Shown piece by piece: positions 16,631 to 25,596 of a DNA stretch of 64,000 nucleotides. The position numbers were made by a program, and so were the translations under genes. The notes under the pieces are model-generated. The model ran no database searches. It was not told the DNA's origin and worked only from the letters and a program-made list of their open reading frames with translations. The stretch is from Segatella copri (GTDB lineage: Bacteria; Bacteroidota; Bacteroidia; Bacteroidales; Bacteroidaceae): the NCBI RefSeq assembly GCF_019127135.1, contig NZ_JAHOEA010000004.1, positions 1 through 64,000 on the forward strand, in the 5' to 3' direction. Position 1 is the stretch's first letter, and every line of letters starts with the position of its first letter.

Positions 16631-17707
16631 ATGTTTAAAGTAAAGAATATCATATTGTCGCTCGCTCTTCTGGGGTGCTCAGGCTTGGCTCAAGCCCAGC
16701 AGGTAGAGCAACGCATCGACTCGCTGCAGATACTGATAGGACAGCAGACTGTGCTGCATCTGAAGGCTTCGGTAAAGCAGGGCGATAAGGTGGATTTGCC
16801 ATCTTTCAAGCCGCAGCAGCAAATTACGCCGGGAGTGGAAGTGGTTGAGCAGAGTAAAGGCGACACTTCGCACATAGGCGACGACCGCATGGTGGTGAGC
16901 CGCGACTATACGCTGACTTCGTTTGATGAAAGGGTGTATGCGATTCCTGCGCTCAATGTGAAGGTAAACGGCAAGAACTGTCATGGCAACCAGCTTGCGC
17001 TGAAGGTGCTCACCGTGCCCGTAGATACGGTTCATCCCAACCAGTTCTATCCGCCCAAGGATGTTCAGGACAATCCTTTCTCCTGGAGTGAATGGAGTGC
17101 GCAGTTCTGGTTGAGCCTATTGCTGTTAATCCTCTGTGGCTCATGGCTTTATCTGCGTAACAGACTGAAGAACAACAAGCCAATCATCACCCATATTCGC
17201 ATCGTAAAACGTGTTCCGGCTCATGAAAAGGCGCTGAATCAAATCAACGTCATCAAGCAGCAGCACGTTGAGAATCAGGAAACACAGAAGGCTTACTACA
17301 CCCAGCTTACCAATACGCTGAGAGAATACATCGTGAGCCGTTTCGGATTCAATGCGATGGAAATGACCAGTATGGAAATCATCGAACGTTTGCGCGAAGC
17401 AGGCGACCAGAAGATGATAGATGAACTGAAGGAACTCTTCCAGACTGCCGACCTCGTGAAGTTTGCCAAATATGAAACCCTGGTGAATGAGAACGACGCA
17501 AACCTGGTGAATGCCATCAACTTCATCGACCAGACGAAGACAGATGAGAAACCTACTGAAGAAAAGGTGGTTCCACAACTGACCAACGAAGAGCAGAAGA
17601 CGCAATCTCAGCGCCGCCTCATCAAGTCGCTCCTATGGATAGGAGCCATCGTAGGTCTGGCTCTTTTGGGTTACATCATTTACCAGTCAGCCATGCTGCT
17701 GATGTAA
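16631..17707 (+). CDS. Bat-operon membrane protein, BatD-like N-terminal part
   Basis: 358 residues with a signal peptide ending AQAQ, a beta-rich exoplasmic domain (25-150), one membrane segment (about 160-176), a cytoplasmic helical domain and a last membrane segment at 333-352. Such proteins sit between DUF58 and BatA genes in Bacteroidetes, where they are annotated as BatD-family or hypothetical. Function not known; it may anchor the VWA complex. Confidence 0.75.
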   Translation: MFKVKNIILSLALLGCSGLAQAQQVEQRIDSLQILIGQQTVLHLKASVKQGDKVDLPSFKPQQQITPGVEVVEQSKGDTSHIGDDRMVVSRDYTLTSFDERVYAIPALNVKVNGKNCHGNQLALKVLTVPVDTVHPNQFYPPKDVQDNPFSWSEWSAQFWLSLLLLILCGSWLYLRNRLKNNKPIITHIRIVKRVPAHEKALNQINVIKQQHVENQETQKAYYTQLTNTLREYIVSRFGFNAMEMTSMEIIERLREAGDQKMIDELKELFQTADLVKFAKYETLVNENDANLVNAINFIDQTKTDEKPTEEKVVPQLTNEEQKTQSQRRLIKSLLWIGAIVGLALLGYIIYQSAMLLM

Positions 17708-17733
17708 GGCAGGGTGTTCTTATGAAACGTTTC

Positions 17734-17772
17734 GCCGGGCAAAGCGGTTTATTCCGAAACTCTTTGCCTGGC
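17734..17772 (+). other. Intra-operon hairpin
   Basis: GCCGGGCAAAG (17734-17744) pairs with CTTTGCCTGGC (17762-17772) with one G-T pair, 22 nt before batA. No U-run; it may be an mRNA processing or stability element. Confidence 0.45.
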
Positions 17773-17793
17773 TATAAATAGAAAAATAAAGAA

Positions 17794-18792
17794 ATGGAAT
17801 TTGCAAGTAAAGGCTATTTTCTGTTGCTCCTGTTGCTGATACCTTATATATTATGGTATTTCCTCTACAGGAAGAAGAATGCGCCAACCATGCGCATGAG
17901 CGACACGAAAAAGTATCAATATGCTCCGAAGAGCCTGCGTGTGCGTCTCATCCATCTGCCAATGGTGCTGAGATGCATCTGTTTCGTGCTCATCGTCTGT
18001 GCGATGGCTCGTCCGCAGACGCATACAGCTTGGGACAACAAGACGGTGGAAGGCATTGACATTATGTTGGCGATGGACGTTTCCACCTCTATGCTTGCCG
18101 AAGATTTGAGACCAAACCGTATGGAAGCGGCTAAGGATGTGGCAACAGAATTCATCTCGGGAAGACCGAACGACAACATCGGTCTGACTATCTTTGCCGG
18201 TGAAGCCTTCACCCAGTGCCCGATGACAACCGATCATGCCAGTCTGTTGCGCCTCTTGCAGGCAACCCGTACGGATATTGCCGCCCGGGGACTGATTGAC
18301 GATGGAACTGCAGTGGGAATGGGACTGGCCAATGCCGTGAGCCGCCTGAAGGATTCTAAGTCAAAATCGAAGGTTGTGATTCTTCTTACCGACGGCAGTA
18401 ACAACATGGGTGAAATCTCGCCAATGACCGCAGCAGAGATTGCCAAAAGCTACGGAATCCGCGTTTACACCATTGGTGTAGGAACCAACAAGGTGGCTCC
18501 TTATCCAATGCCTGTGGCAGGAGGAGTACAGTACGTCAATATTCCGGTAGAGATAGATACGAAGACGCTGAGCGACATTGCGCAGACAACCGATGGTAAT
18601 TTCTATCGCGCAACGAACAATAATGAGCTGAAGAAGATTTACAAGGACATTGATAAACTGGAGAAAACCAAGTTTAATGTCAAGCATTTCGCTAAGCGAT
18701 ATGAAGCTTATCAGCCATTCGCCCTGGCAGCTCTCCTGGTATTGCTGGTAGAAATCCTGCTCCGCATCACCTGGTTCAGAAGAATTCCGTAA
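17794..18792 (+). CDS. batA: VWA-domain membrane protein BatA
   Basis: 332 residues: two N-terminal membrane helices (about 8-24, 56-72), a VWA domain with MIDAS DVSTS at 95-99, a TDG motif in LLTDGSNN, and a C-terminal helix at about 308-326. BatA belongs to the aerotolerance operon described in Bacteroides fragilis. It is thought to form a periplasm-facing complex with BatB-E; the molecular role is unsettled. Confidence 0.9.
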   Translation: MEFASKGYFLLLLLLIPYILWYFLYRKKNAPTMRMSDTKKYQYAPKSLRVRLIHLPMVLRCICFVLIVCAMARPQTHTAWDNKTVEGIDIMLAMDVSTSMLAEDLRPNRMEAAKDVATEFISGRPNDNIGLTIFAGEAFTQCPMTTDHASLLRLLQATRTDIAARGLIDDGTAVGMGLANAVSRLKDSKSKSKVVILLTDGSNNMGEISPMTAAEIAKSYGIRVYTIGVGTNKVAPYPMPVAGGVQYVNIPVEIDTKTLSDIAQTTDGNFYRATNNNELKKIYKDIDKLEKTKFNVKHFAKRYEAYQPFALAALLVLLVEILLRITWFRRIP

Positions 18793-18812
18793 TCCGGATA
18801 CTGAGCCATTAC

Positions 18813-18911
18813 TGATTATCGGAGATATTCCGCTATCTTTCGGAGATATTTTGCTATCTTTCGGAGATATTTTACCAGTTATCGGAGATATTTTACTGAT
18901 TATCGGATAAT
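18813..18911 (+). repeat. 21-bp tandem repeat between batA and batB
   Basis: CGGAGATATT begins at 18820, 18841, 18862 and 18883, exactly 21 nt apart, with a fifth partial copy (CGGATAAT) at 18904. The units differ in the linking bases (CTATCTTT or AGTTAT). Confidence 0.85.
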
Positions 18912-18939
18912 CGAATAGAAGATATAATTAGAATAGAAA

Positions 18940-19977
18940 ATGTTAAGATTTGAAGATCCTATATTTCTCTGGCTGTTGTGGATTATACCAGTACTGATTC
19001 TGATCAGACTGATAGGATGGAGAAGAAGAAAGGCTAAACTGAAGAAGCTCGGCGATCCGGAACTTCTGAAACAGCTCATGCCCAACATCTCCAAATATCG
19101 CCCTACAGTTAAGTTTGTGCTGATGCTCGCAGCCTTGGCGCTTCTCATCGTGATGGTAGCTCGCCCGCAGATGGGCAGCAAGATTTCTCACGATAAGCGA
19201 CATGGTATTGAAACCATCATCTGCCTCGATATTTCAAATTCCATGCTCTGTCAGGACGTGGTTCCATCCCGTTTGGACAAGAGTAAGATGCTTATCGAAA
19301 ATCTGGTCGACAACTTTAACAACGACAAGATTGGACTCATCGTCTTTGCAGGCGATGCTTTCGTGCAGTTGCCAATCACCACCGATTATGTTTCGGCAAA
19401 GATGTTTCTTCAGAACATAACCCCTGGTCTTATCCAGACCCAGGGAACCAATATCGGCGAAGCCATCGATTTGGCTTCCAAGAGTTTCACTCAGCAGGAG
19501 AATGTAGGCAGAGCCATTATCGTAATTACTGATGGCGAAAACCATGAGCCTGGCGCACAGGAGGCAGCGGCTGCAGCCAACAAGAAAGGAATCAATGTCT
19601 TTATCCTGGGCATAGGTAACACCAAGGGAGCACCAATCCCTATGGGCGACGGCTCTTATCTGAAGGACAATGCGGGCAACACCGTAATGACCGCCCTGAA
19701 TGAGCAGATGTGCAAGGAACTTGCCCAGGCAGGCAAGGGTCAGTACATTCATGTAGATAATACCAGCGATGCGGAAAGAGCATTGAATGATGATATTGCC
19801 AAATTGCAGAAAGGCGATGTGACGAGTGTGGTTTACAGCGCTTATGATGAACAGTTCCAGGCTGTAGGTATTCTTGTCATCCTGTTGCTTATCATCGAAA
19901 TCTGTCTGCTTGAGGTAAAGAATCCTCTGCTCAGAAACATCAAGTTTTTTAAGAAAGACATCAGGAAGCCTTTCTGA
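18940..19977 (+). CDS. batB: VWA-domain membrane protein BatB
   Basis: 345 residues: N-terminal helices at about 8-26 and 57-74, VWA domain with MIDAS DISNS at 97-101, ITDGENHEPGA, and a C-terminal helix at 308-326. Paralogue of BatA, in tandem. Preceded by the 21-bp repeat array, which could affect its expression relative to batA. Confidence 0.9.
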   Translation: MLRFEDPIFLWLLWIIPVLILIRLIGWRRRKAKLKKLGDPELLKQLMPNISKYRPTVKFVLMLAALALLIVMVARPQMGSKISHDKRHGIETIICLDISNSMLCQDVVPSRLDKSKMLIENLVDNFNNDKIGLIVFAGDAFVQLPITTDYVSAKMFLQNITPGLIQTQGTNIGEAIDLASKSFTQQENVGRAIIVITDGENHEPGAQEAAAAANKKGINVFILGIGNTKGAPIPMGDGSYLKDNAGNTVMTALNEQMCKELAQAGKGQYIHVDNTSDAERALNDDIAKLQKGDVTSVVYSAYDEQFQAVGILVILLLIIEICLLEVKNPLLRNIKFFKKDIRKPF

Positions 19978-20007
19978 TAAACGTTTATACATTATTATAT
20001 AATAAGA

Positions 20008-20745
20008 ATGAGATATTTAAGATATATATTGGTTTTTGCCCTGATGGTGCTGGGCTTGGCGAAGGTGGGAGCGCAGAACGACCGCAACTTCATCCACCAG
20101 GGAAACCGCGCCTATCATAAACAGAAGTGGGCTGCAGCCGAAACGCAATATCGCAAGGCTATCTCCAAGAACCAGAAGAATGCGCAGGCTGTCTATAATC
20201 TGGGGTGCGCCCTGATGATGCAGCAGAAGGATTCGATGGCGATGATACAGTTTGAGAATGCTTCGAAACTGGAAACGAACAAGATTCGACGCGCCAGAAG
20301 TTACCACAACATGGGTGTGGTCATGCAGCAGCATCAGCAATATGCGCAGGCCATAGGATGTTATGAGAATGCCCTGCGCTGCAATCCGCAGGACAATGCA
20401 ACCCGATATAATCTTGCCCTCTGCAAGAAACTGCTTAAAAACCAGAAGCAGAACAAGCAGAACGATAAGAATAAGAACAATAAGGATAAAAACAAGGACA
20501 AGAACAAAGACAAGCAGAACAAGGATCAGAACAAAGATCAGAATAAGGACAAGAATAAGAACGATAAAAATAAGAACAACCAGAACAAGAACAATCAGCA
20601 GAATCAGAACAATCAGGACAAGATGAGCAAAGATAATGCTGAACAACTCTTGAACGCTGCCATCCAGCAGGAGAAGGATACGAAGCGCAAGATGCAGAAA
20701 GCGATGAGTCAGCCTCGCCGCAAGCAATATGAGAAAAACTGGTAA
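20008..20745 (+). CDS. batC: TPR protein BatC
   Basis: 245 residues with a signal peptide ending VGAQN, TPR repeats from about 28 to 146, then a Lys/Asn/Asp/Gln-rich low-complexity tract at 147-208 before a short helical end. The repeat tract is coded by AAGAACAA/GATAAG words and could change length by slippage. Probably a periplasmic scaffold in the Bat complex. Confidence 0.87.
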   Translation: MRYLRYILVFALMVLGLAKVGAQNDRNFIHQGNRAYHKQKWAAAETQYRKAISKNQKNAQAVYNLGCALMMQQKDSMAMIQFENASKLETNKIRRARSYHNMGVVMQQHQQYAQAIGCYENALRCNPQDNATRYNLALCKKLLKNQKQNKQNDKNKNNKDKNKDKNKDKQNKDQNKDQNKDKNKNDKNKNNQNKNNQQNQNNQDKMSKDNAEQLLNAAIQQEKDTKRKMQKAMSQPRRKQYEKNW

Positions 20746-20783
20746 AAAGTAAAATAATACAACGAGCATAATATATTAAGAAC

Positions 20784-23384
20784 ATGAAACATATAGGTTG
20801 GTTTATTATTATATGGGCAATGCTTCTGGGCTTCAGTTTGCAGCTGAAAGCCCAGCATATCAGTGTGTCGGCACCAACACACGTGGCGGCGGGAGAAAAC
20901 TTCCGTGTGGCCTATACCATCAATACACGTGATGTTGAGGAATTCCGCCTGGGCGGAGTAGGAGAAGGACTTGAGGTAATCGCAGGTCCTTACACCTCAT
21001 CGCAGTCCAGTTATCAGATGATCAATGGCCATACTTCCTCTTCATCGTCTGTAACCATTACCTATACGCTCTACGCAGCTAAGAACGGAACCTTTGGCAT
21101 TGGTGCCTCTCATGCCATCGTAAATGGTAGGAAACTCTCTTCCCATCCGGTTAAGATTACGGTTTCTGGCCATGCTGCACGCAACAACGGTGCTCCTTCC
21201 ATGCACGGACAGAATGATTATAATGAACCACGCATGCGAACAGCCGGATCAAGAATATCAGGCAGCGACCTCTTCATCAAGGTGACAGCCAACAAGCGAC
21301 GTGTTCACGAACAGGAACCGGTGCTCCTTACTTATAAGGTTTACACGCAGGTAGACCTTACCCAGTTGGAAGGCAAGATGCCTGACCTGAAGGGATTCCA
21401 CAACCAGGAAGTTCCGCTGCCTCAGCAGAAGACCTTCCATACTGAAACCGTAAACGGCCGACCTTACCGATGTGTTAAATGGAGCCAGTATGTCATGTAT
21501 CCGCAGATGACGGGAAGCCTCACCATTCCAGCCATTACCTTCAAGGGAATCGTAGTTCAGCAGAACAGAAACGTTGACCCGATGGAAGCTTTCTTCAATG
21601 GTGGTTCTGGCTATGTTGAAGTAAAGAAAGATATTATAGCTCCTAGTGTGAAAATTCAGGTTGATCCATTGCCTCAGCGCCCTGCCGACTTCTCGGGCGG
21701 TGTAGGTAAATTCAATATTACTGCTTCCATCGACAAGAAGGAAGTAAAGGCTGGCGAACCTATCACCATTCGTGTAGTGGTAGGAGGAATCGGAAACCTG
21801 AAGCTGCTCAAGCAGCCTGTCATTACCTTCCCTAAGGATTTTGACAAGTACGATGCGAAGGTGACAGACAAGACCCGTCTCACAGCCAATGGAGTAGAAG
21901 GCAATATGATTTATGACTTCCTGGCTGTGCCTCGTAATCAGGGAAATTATACAATTCCTGCGGTAGAATTCACTTATTATGATACTTCGGCTAACAAGTA
22001 CAAGACAATCAAGACCCAGCCGTTTACGCTGAACGTAGAGAAGGGCGATGGAACTTCAGACAATGAAACCTCAGATTTCAGCAACAAGGATAAGGACATT
22101 CACGCGCTGAAACTGGGCAAGTCTAACCTCCATGATATTGACGATATGTTCTACGGAAGCTTCGGCTACTGGACCAGTCTGCTGGTTCCATTGGTAGCCT
22201 TCTTTGCCCTGCTCATAGTCTTCCGCCGCCGTGCTCTTGAGAATGCCGACCTTGTAAAGGTCCGTTCCAACAAGGCAAACAAGATAGCAACCAAGCGCCT
22301 GAAGAAGGCTCATCTGCTGATGCTCGCCGGAAAGCAGGAAGAATTCTATGATGAAGTGCTCCGTGCTTTGTGGGGCTATGTAAGCTACAAGCTCAACATA
22401 CCAGCCGAAAAGCTCTCACGTGAAAACATTCAGGCTATGCTCGAAAAACATTGTGTAGAGGAGAGAACTATTGAGAAGTTTACAACTGCGCTCGATGAAT
22501 GTGAGTTTGAACGCTATGCGCCGGGCGACCCTGCCGGCAATATGAACCGTACATTCGACTCAGCAATGACTGCTATTATGAATATAGAAAATGCTATCAA
22601 TGCAACGCGTAAGCAGCGCAAGAAGAGTGCAACCGGATATTCGTTCGTCATGATGATCATGGTGATGTTGGGCTGCTCTGTTTCTGCATGCGCTGTAACC
22701 AAGAACAATGCTGATACGGAATATCAGAAAGGTAACTATCAGCAGGCCATACGCGACTATGAGGAAATATTGAACAACTATGGTGTTTCTGCCGAAGTTT
22801 ACTATAACTTGGGCAATGCTTATTACCGTACAGACAATATTACCAAGGCTGTGCTCAATTATGAGCGTGCCCATCTGCTCTCGCCAGGCGATGAAGACAT
22901 CAGCTTCAACCTGCAGTTTGCACGTAGCAAGACCATCGATAAGATTACGCCTGAAAGCGAGATGTTCTTCGTAACCTGGTGGAAGGCGCTGGTTAACTTT
23001 ACGAGTGTTGACTGTTGGGCTAAGACAGGCATCATTGCCATCATCATGGCACTGGTTCTGGTATTGGTTTATCTCTTCGGTCCGCATATCGTGTTGCGCA
23101 AGATTGGTTTCTTCGGTGGAATCTTCTTCCTGGCTGTCTTCCTGCTGAGCAATCTCTTTGCTTACCAGCAGCGGCAGATGCTCATCAACCGTACGGGAGC
23201 CATCATCATCGCTCCTTCTGTCAATGTGAAGAAGACGCCAGCCAAGACGAGTGCTGACCTCTTCCTGCTGCATGAAGGAACCCGCGTTGATATTACCGAT
23301 AAGGCGATGAAAGGCTGGCGTGGAATCAAGGTTGGAGACGGCAGAGAAGGCTGGATTGAAACCAAGGCTATAGAGGAAATCTGA
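20784..23384 (+). CDS. BatD-BatE fusion protein
   Basis: 866 residues. The first 620 match BatD: signal peptide (ends LKAQ), beta-sandwich domains with SGSDLFIKVTANKRRVHEQE, a membrane segment near 460, and a cytoplasmic part. The last 240 match BatE: a second signal-like helix (about 621-640), TPR repeats (TEYQKGNYQQAIRDYEEIL), two membrane helices and an SH3-like domain (IAPSVNVKKTP...GWIETKAIEEI). In B. fragilis batD and batE are separate; here they are one continuous frame. Last core gene of the operon. Confidence 0.88.
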   Translation: MKHIGWFIIIWAMLLGFSLQLKAQHISVSAPTHVAAGENFRVAYTINTRDVEEFRLGGVGEGLEVIAGPYTSSQSSYQMINGHTSSSSSVTITYTLYAAKNGTFGIGASHAIVNGRKLSSHPVKITVSGHAARNNGAPSMHGQNDYNEPRMRTAGSRISGSDLFIKVTANKRRVHEQEPVLLTYKVYTQVDLTQLEGKMPDLKGFHNQEVPLPQQKTFHTETVNGRPYRCVKWSQYVMYPQMTGSLTIPAITFKGIVVQQNRNVDPMEAFFNGGSGYVEVKKDIIAPSVKIQVDPLPQRPADFSGGVGKFNITASIDKKEVKAGEPITIRVVVGGIGNLKLLKQPVITFPKDFDKYDAKVTDKTRLTANGVEGNMIYDFLAVPRNQGNYTIPAVEFTYYDTSANKYKTIKTQPFTLNVEKGDGTSDNETSDFSNKDKDIHALKLGKSNLHDIDDMFYGSFGYWTSLLVPLVAFFALLIVFRRRALENADLVKVRSNKANKIATKRLKKAHLLMLAGKQEEFYDEVLRALWGYVSYKLNIPAEKLSRENIQAMLEKHCVEERTIEKFTTALDECEFERYAPGDPAGNMNRTFDSAMTAIMNIENAINATRKQRKKSATGYSFVMMIMVMLGCSVSACAVTKNNADTEYQKGNYQQAIRDYEEILNNYGVSAEVYYNLGNAYYRTDNITKAVLNYERAHLLSPGDEDISFNLQFARSKTIDKITPESEMFFVTWWKALVNFTSVDCWAKTGIIAIIMALVLVLVYLFGPHIVLRKIGFFGGIFFLAVFLLSNLFAYQQRQMLINRTGAIIIAPSVNVKKTPAKTSADLFLLHEGTRVDITDKAMKGWRGIKVGDGREGWIETKAIEEI

Positions 23385-23432
23385 TTATAAAATAAAATCT
23401 GATTAAGATAAAATCTGATTAAAATAAGGAGA

Positions 23433-24137
23433 ATGGATTTTAGTAGTATACAAGATTTTGACATGCAGCTGTTGCATGTGTTTAACGGCAGCGAGAATGT
23501 CTGGCTCGATCAGATGGCGATGGCGCTTACATCGGGCTGGACATGGATTCCGCTTTATATCGTCCTCTTCGTTGTTGTGATAAGAAACAACGAGATGATG
23601 GGGCAGATTGCGCTCGTGGTTGGAGGAGCGGTGCTCTGTATCTTTCTGGCTGATGGATTGGTGGATGGAATCATCAAACCGCTGGCTGAAAGATGGCGAC
23701 CTTCTAGCGACCCGATGTTCAAGTATACGGTTCAGGTGGTTGACAATATGCGCCTCAAGAGTTTCAGCTTCTGTTCGGCTCATGCGGCTAATACGCTTTC
23801 TATAGCCATCTTCTTCTCGTTGCTTATCCGCAGCAAACTGGTTACGTGGACCCTGTTATTATGGTCGCTCGTGAACTGTTGGACCCGTCTTTACCTGGGT
23901 GTTCATTATCCGGTCGACATTCTTTGCGGTCTGGCTATTGGAGCTGTGGTGGGAGTTGTCGTTTATCTTATCTACATCAGGATGTATTACCGCATCTCCC
24001 CAAAGATTAAGTATATTTCCAACCAGTATACAAGTACGGGTTACGACTATGATGATGTAGATAAAATCATGACCATAGTGATATTTACCCTTATCATGGT
24101 TGTGTTTTATGCCACCTGCAAGATGGCCAGTATTTAG
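23433..24137 (+). CDS. PAP2-family phosphatase
   Basis: 234 residues, about six membrane helices. PAP2 motifs: KPLAERWRP (C1), FCSAHAANT (C2, CSAH instead of PSGH) and TRLYLGVHYPVDIL (C3). Candidate substrates are undecaprenyl pyrophosphate, phosphatidate or lipid A phosphate. Follows the Bat operon by 48 nt. Confidence 0.87.
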   Translation: MDFSSIQDFDMQLLHVFNGSENVWLDQMAMALTSGWTWIPLYIVLFVVVIRNNEMMGQIALVVGGAVLCIFLADGLVDGIIKPLAERWRPSSDPMFKYTVQVVDNMRLKSFSFCSAHAANTLSIAIFFSLLIRSKLVTWTLLLWSLVNCWTRLYLGVHYPVDILCGLAIGAVVGVVVYLIYIRMYYRISPKIKYISNQYTSTGYDYDDVDKIMTIVIFTLIMVVFYATCKMASI

Positions 24138-24197
24138 TACAAGCATAAAAGTTCAAAATAGAAAGTTCAAAATAGAAAGTTAAAGTAAAAATAAATA

Positions 24198-25472
24198 ATG
24201 GATACAAAACACATTAAGATTAGTGATTATAACTATGATTTACCGGATGAGCGCATCGCAAAATTCCCTATTGCTCAGCGCGACCACAGCAAACTGCTGG
24301 TCTATAAGCACGGCGAAGTAAGCGATGATGTTTTCCATCATCTTCCCACATATCTCCCTCAAGGAGCCTTGATGATATTCAACAATACCAAGGTGATACA
24401 AGCGCGTCTGCACTTCCGCAAGGAAACAGGTGCGCTTATTGAGGTTTTCTTGATGGAGCCTGCAGAACCTACTGATTATGAACTCATGTTCCAGACCACA
24501 GGACATTGTTCCTGGCTCTGCATGATCGGTAATCTGAAGAAATGGAAAGAGGGCAGCCTGAAGCGTGATTTCGAAATCAAGGGCAATAAGCTTACGCTCA
24601 GCGCCACTATGCGACGCGGTGATGCGCTTGGCTCTGAAGCGCAGAAAATGGTTGCCAAAGGCGGAGGAACCAACTATTGGGTTGACTTCGATTGGGACAA
24701 CGACAAGGTGTCTTTCGCAGAGATTCTCGAAGCAGTAGGCGAGTTGCCTATTCCTCCATATCTCAACCGCAAGACTGAGGAGAGCGACAAGACCACCTAT
24801 CAGACGGTTTATTCTAAAATCAAGGGAAGTGTGGCTGCTCCAACTGCCGGACTTCACTTTACCGATGCGGTTCTCAAGGATCTTGATGCGCATGGAATCG
24901 ACCGCGAAGAAGTAACCCTGCATGTAGGAGCCGGCACATTCAAACCGGTGAAGAGTCTTGAAATCGAAGGCCATCAGATGCATACGGAATACATTGTTGT
25001 CCATCGCCGCAGTCTGGAAAAACTCATCAAGCACGAGTGCCGGGTCATTGCCGTAGGAACCACCAGCGTCCGTACCATCGAGAGTCTCTATTACATGGGC
25101 GTTCATCTGCTGAAGCATCCTGAGGCAAATGAAGAAGATCTGCACGTAAAACAGTGGGATCCTTACGAGCTTTCTGAAGATGGCAATCTGGTAGATGGAA
25201 TCACTCCGATGCAGGCTATCCAGGCAATCATCGATTATCTGGACCGCAACGGCTTGGAGGCTCTCCATTCCAGCACGCAGATTATCATTGCTCCTGGCTA
25301 TCAGTATAAGATTGTGAAGATGCTGGTCACCAATTTCCATCAGCCTCAGAGCACACTCCTGCTTCTGGTGAGTGCTTTCCTCAAGGGCGATTGGAGGAAG
25401 ATTTACGATTATGCTCTTTCGCATGATTTCCGTTTCCTGAGCTATGGTGATTCATCCCTGCTCATTCCATAG
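24198..25472 (+). CDS. queA: SAM:tRNA ribosyltransferase-isomerase QueA
   Basis: Makes epoxyqueuosine in tRNA by transferring the ribosyl part of SAM. Motifs include YDLPDERIAKFP, NNTKVIQARL, TAGLHFT, LHVGAGTFKPV, EYIVV and NFHQPQSTLLLLVSAF. At 424 residues it is longer than the E. coli enzyme (about 356), with an insertion after the first barrel half. The spacer before it holds AAAGTTCAAAATAG words akin to the leader repeats. Confidence 0.95.
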   Translation: MDTKHIKISDYNYDLPDERIAKFPIAQRDHSKLLVYKHGEVSDDVFHHLPTYLPQGALMIFNNTKVIQARLHFRKETGALIEVFLMEPAEPTDYELMFQTTGHCSWLCMIGNLKKWKEGSLKRDFEIKGNKLTLSATMRRGDALGSEAQKMVAKGGGTNYWVDFDWDNDKVSFAEILEAVGELPIPPYLNRKTEESDKTTYQTVYSKIKGSVAAPTAGLHFTDAVLKDLDAHGIDREEVTLHVGAGTFKPVKSLEIEGHQMHTEYIVVHRRSLEKLIKHECRVIAVGTTSVRTIESLYYMGVHLLKHPEANEEDLHVKQWDPYELSEDGNLVDGITPMQAIQAIIDYLDRNGLEALHSSTQIIIAPGYQYKIVKMLVTNFHQPQSTLLLLVSAFLKGDWRKIYDYALSHDFRFLSYGDSSLLIP

Positions 25473-25478
25473 AAAAAG

Positions 25479-25596
25479 TGAAGAGTGAAGAACGAAGAGT
25501 GAAGAAACAACGTTCGGCGGCCGAAGGGTAAGCCGATTCATTTGCTTTGCTAATCATAAAGTTCAAAGTTCAAAATTCAAAGTTTAAAGTAAAAAT
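25479..25596 (+). repeat. Interspersed leader repeat, copy 3
   Basis: AGTGAAGAGTGAAGAACGAA, an extra segment with CGGCGGCCGAAGGG, then TTTGCTTTGCTAATCATAAA and AAAGTTCAAA words, ending at the ABC-F start. Same order as copies 1 and 2. Confidence 0.75.

Noticed and set aside
18813..18911. Possible CRISPR array
   Set aside because: Units are contiguous 21-bp repeats with no unique spacers and there are no cas genes.
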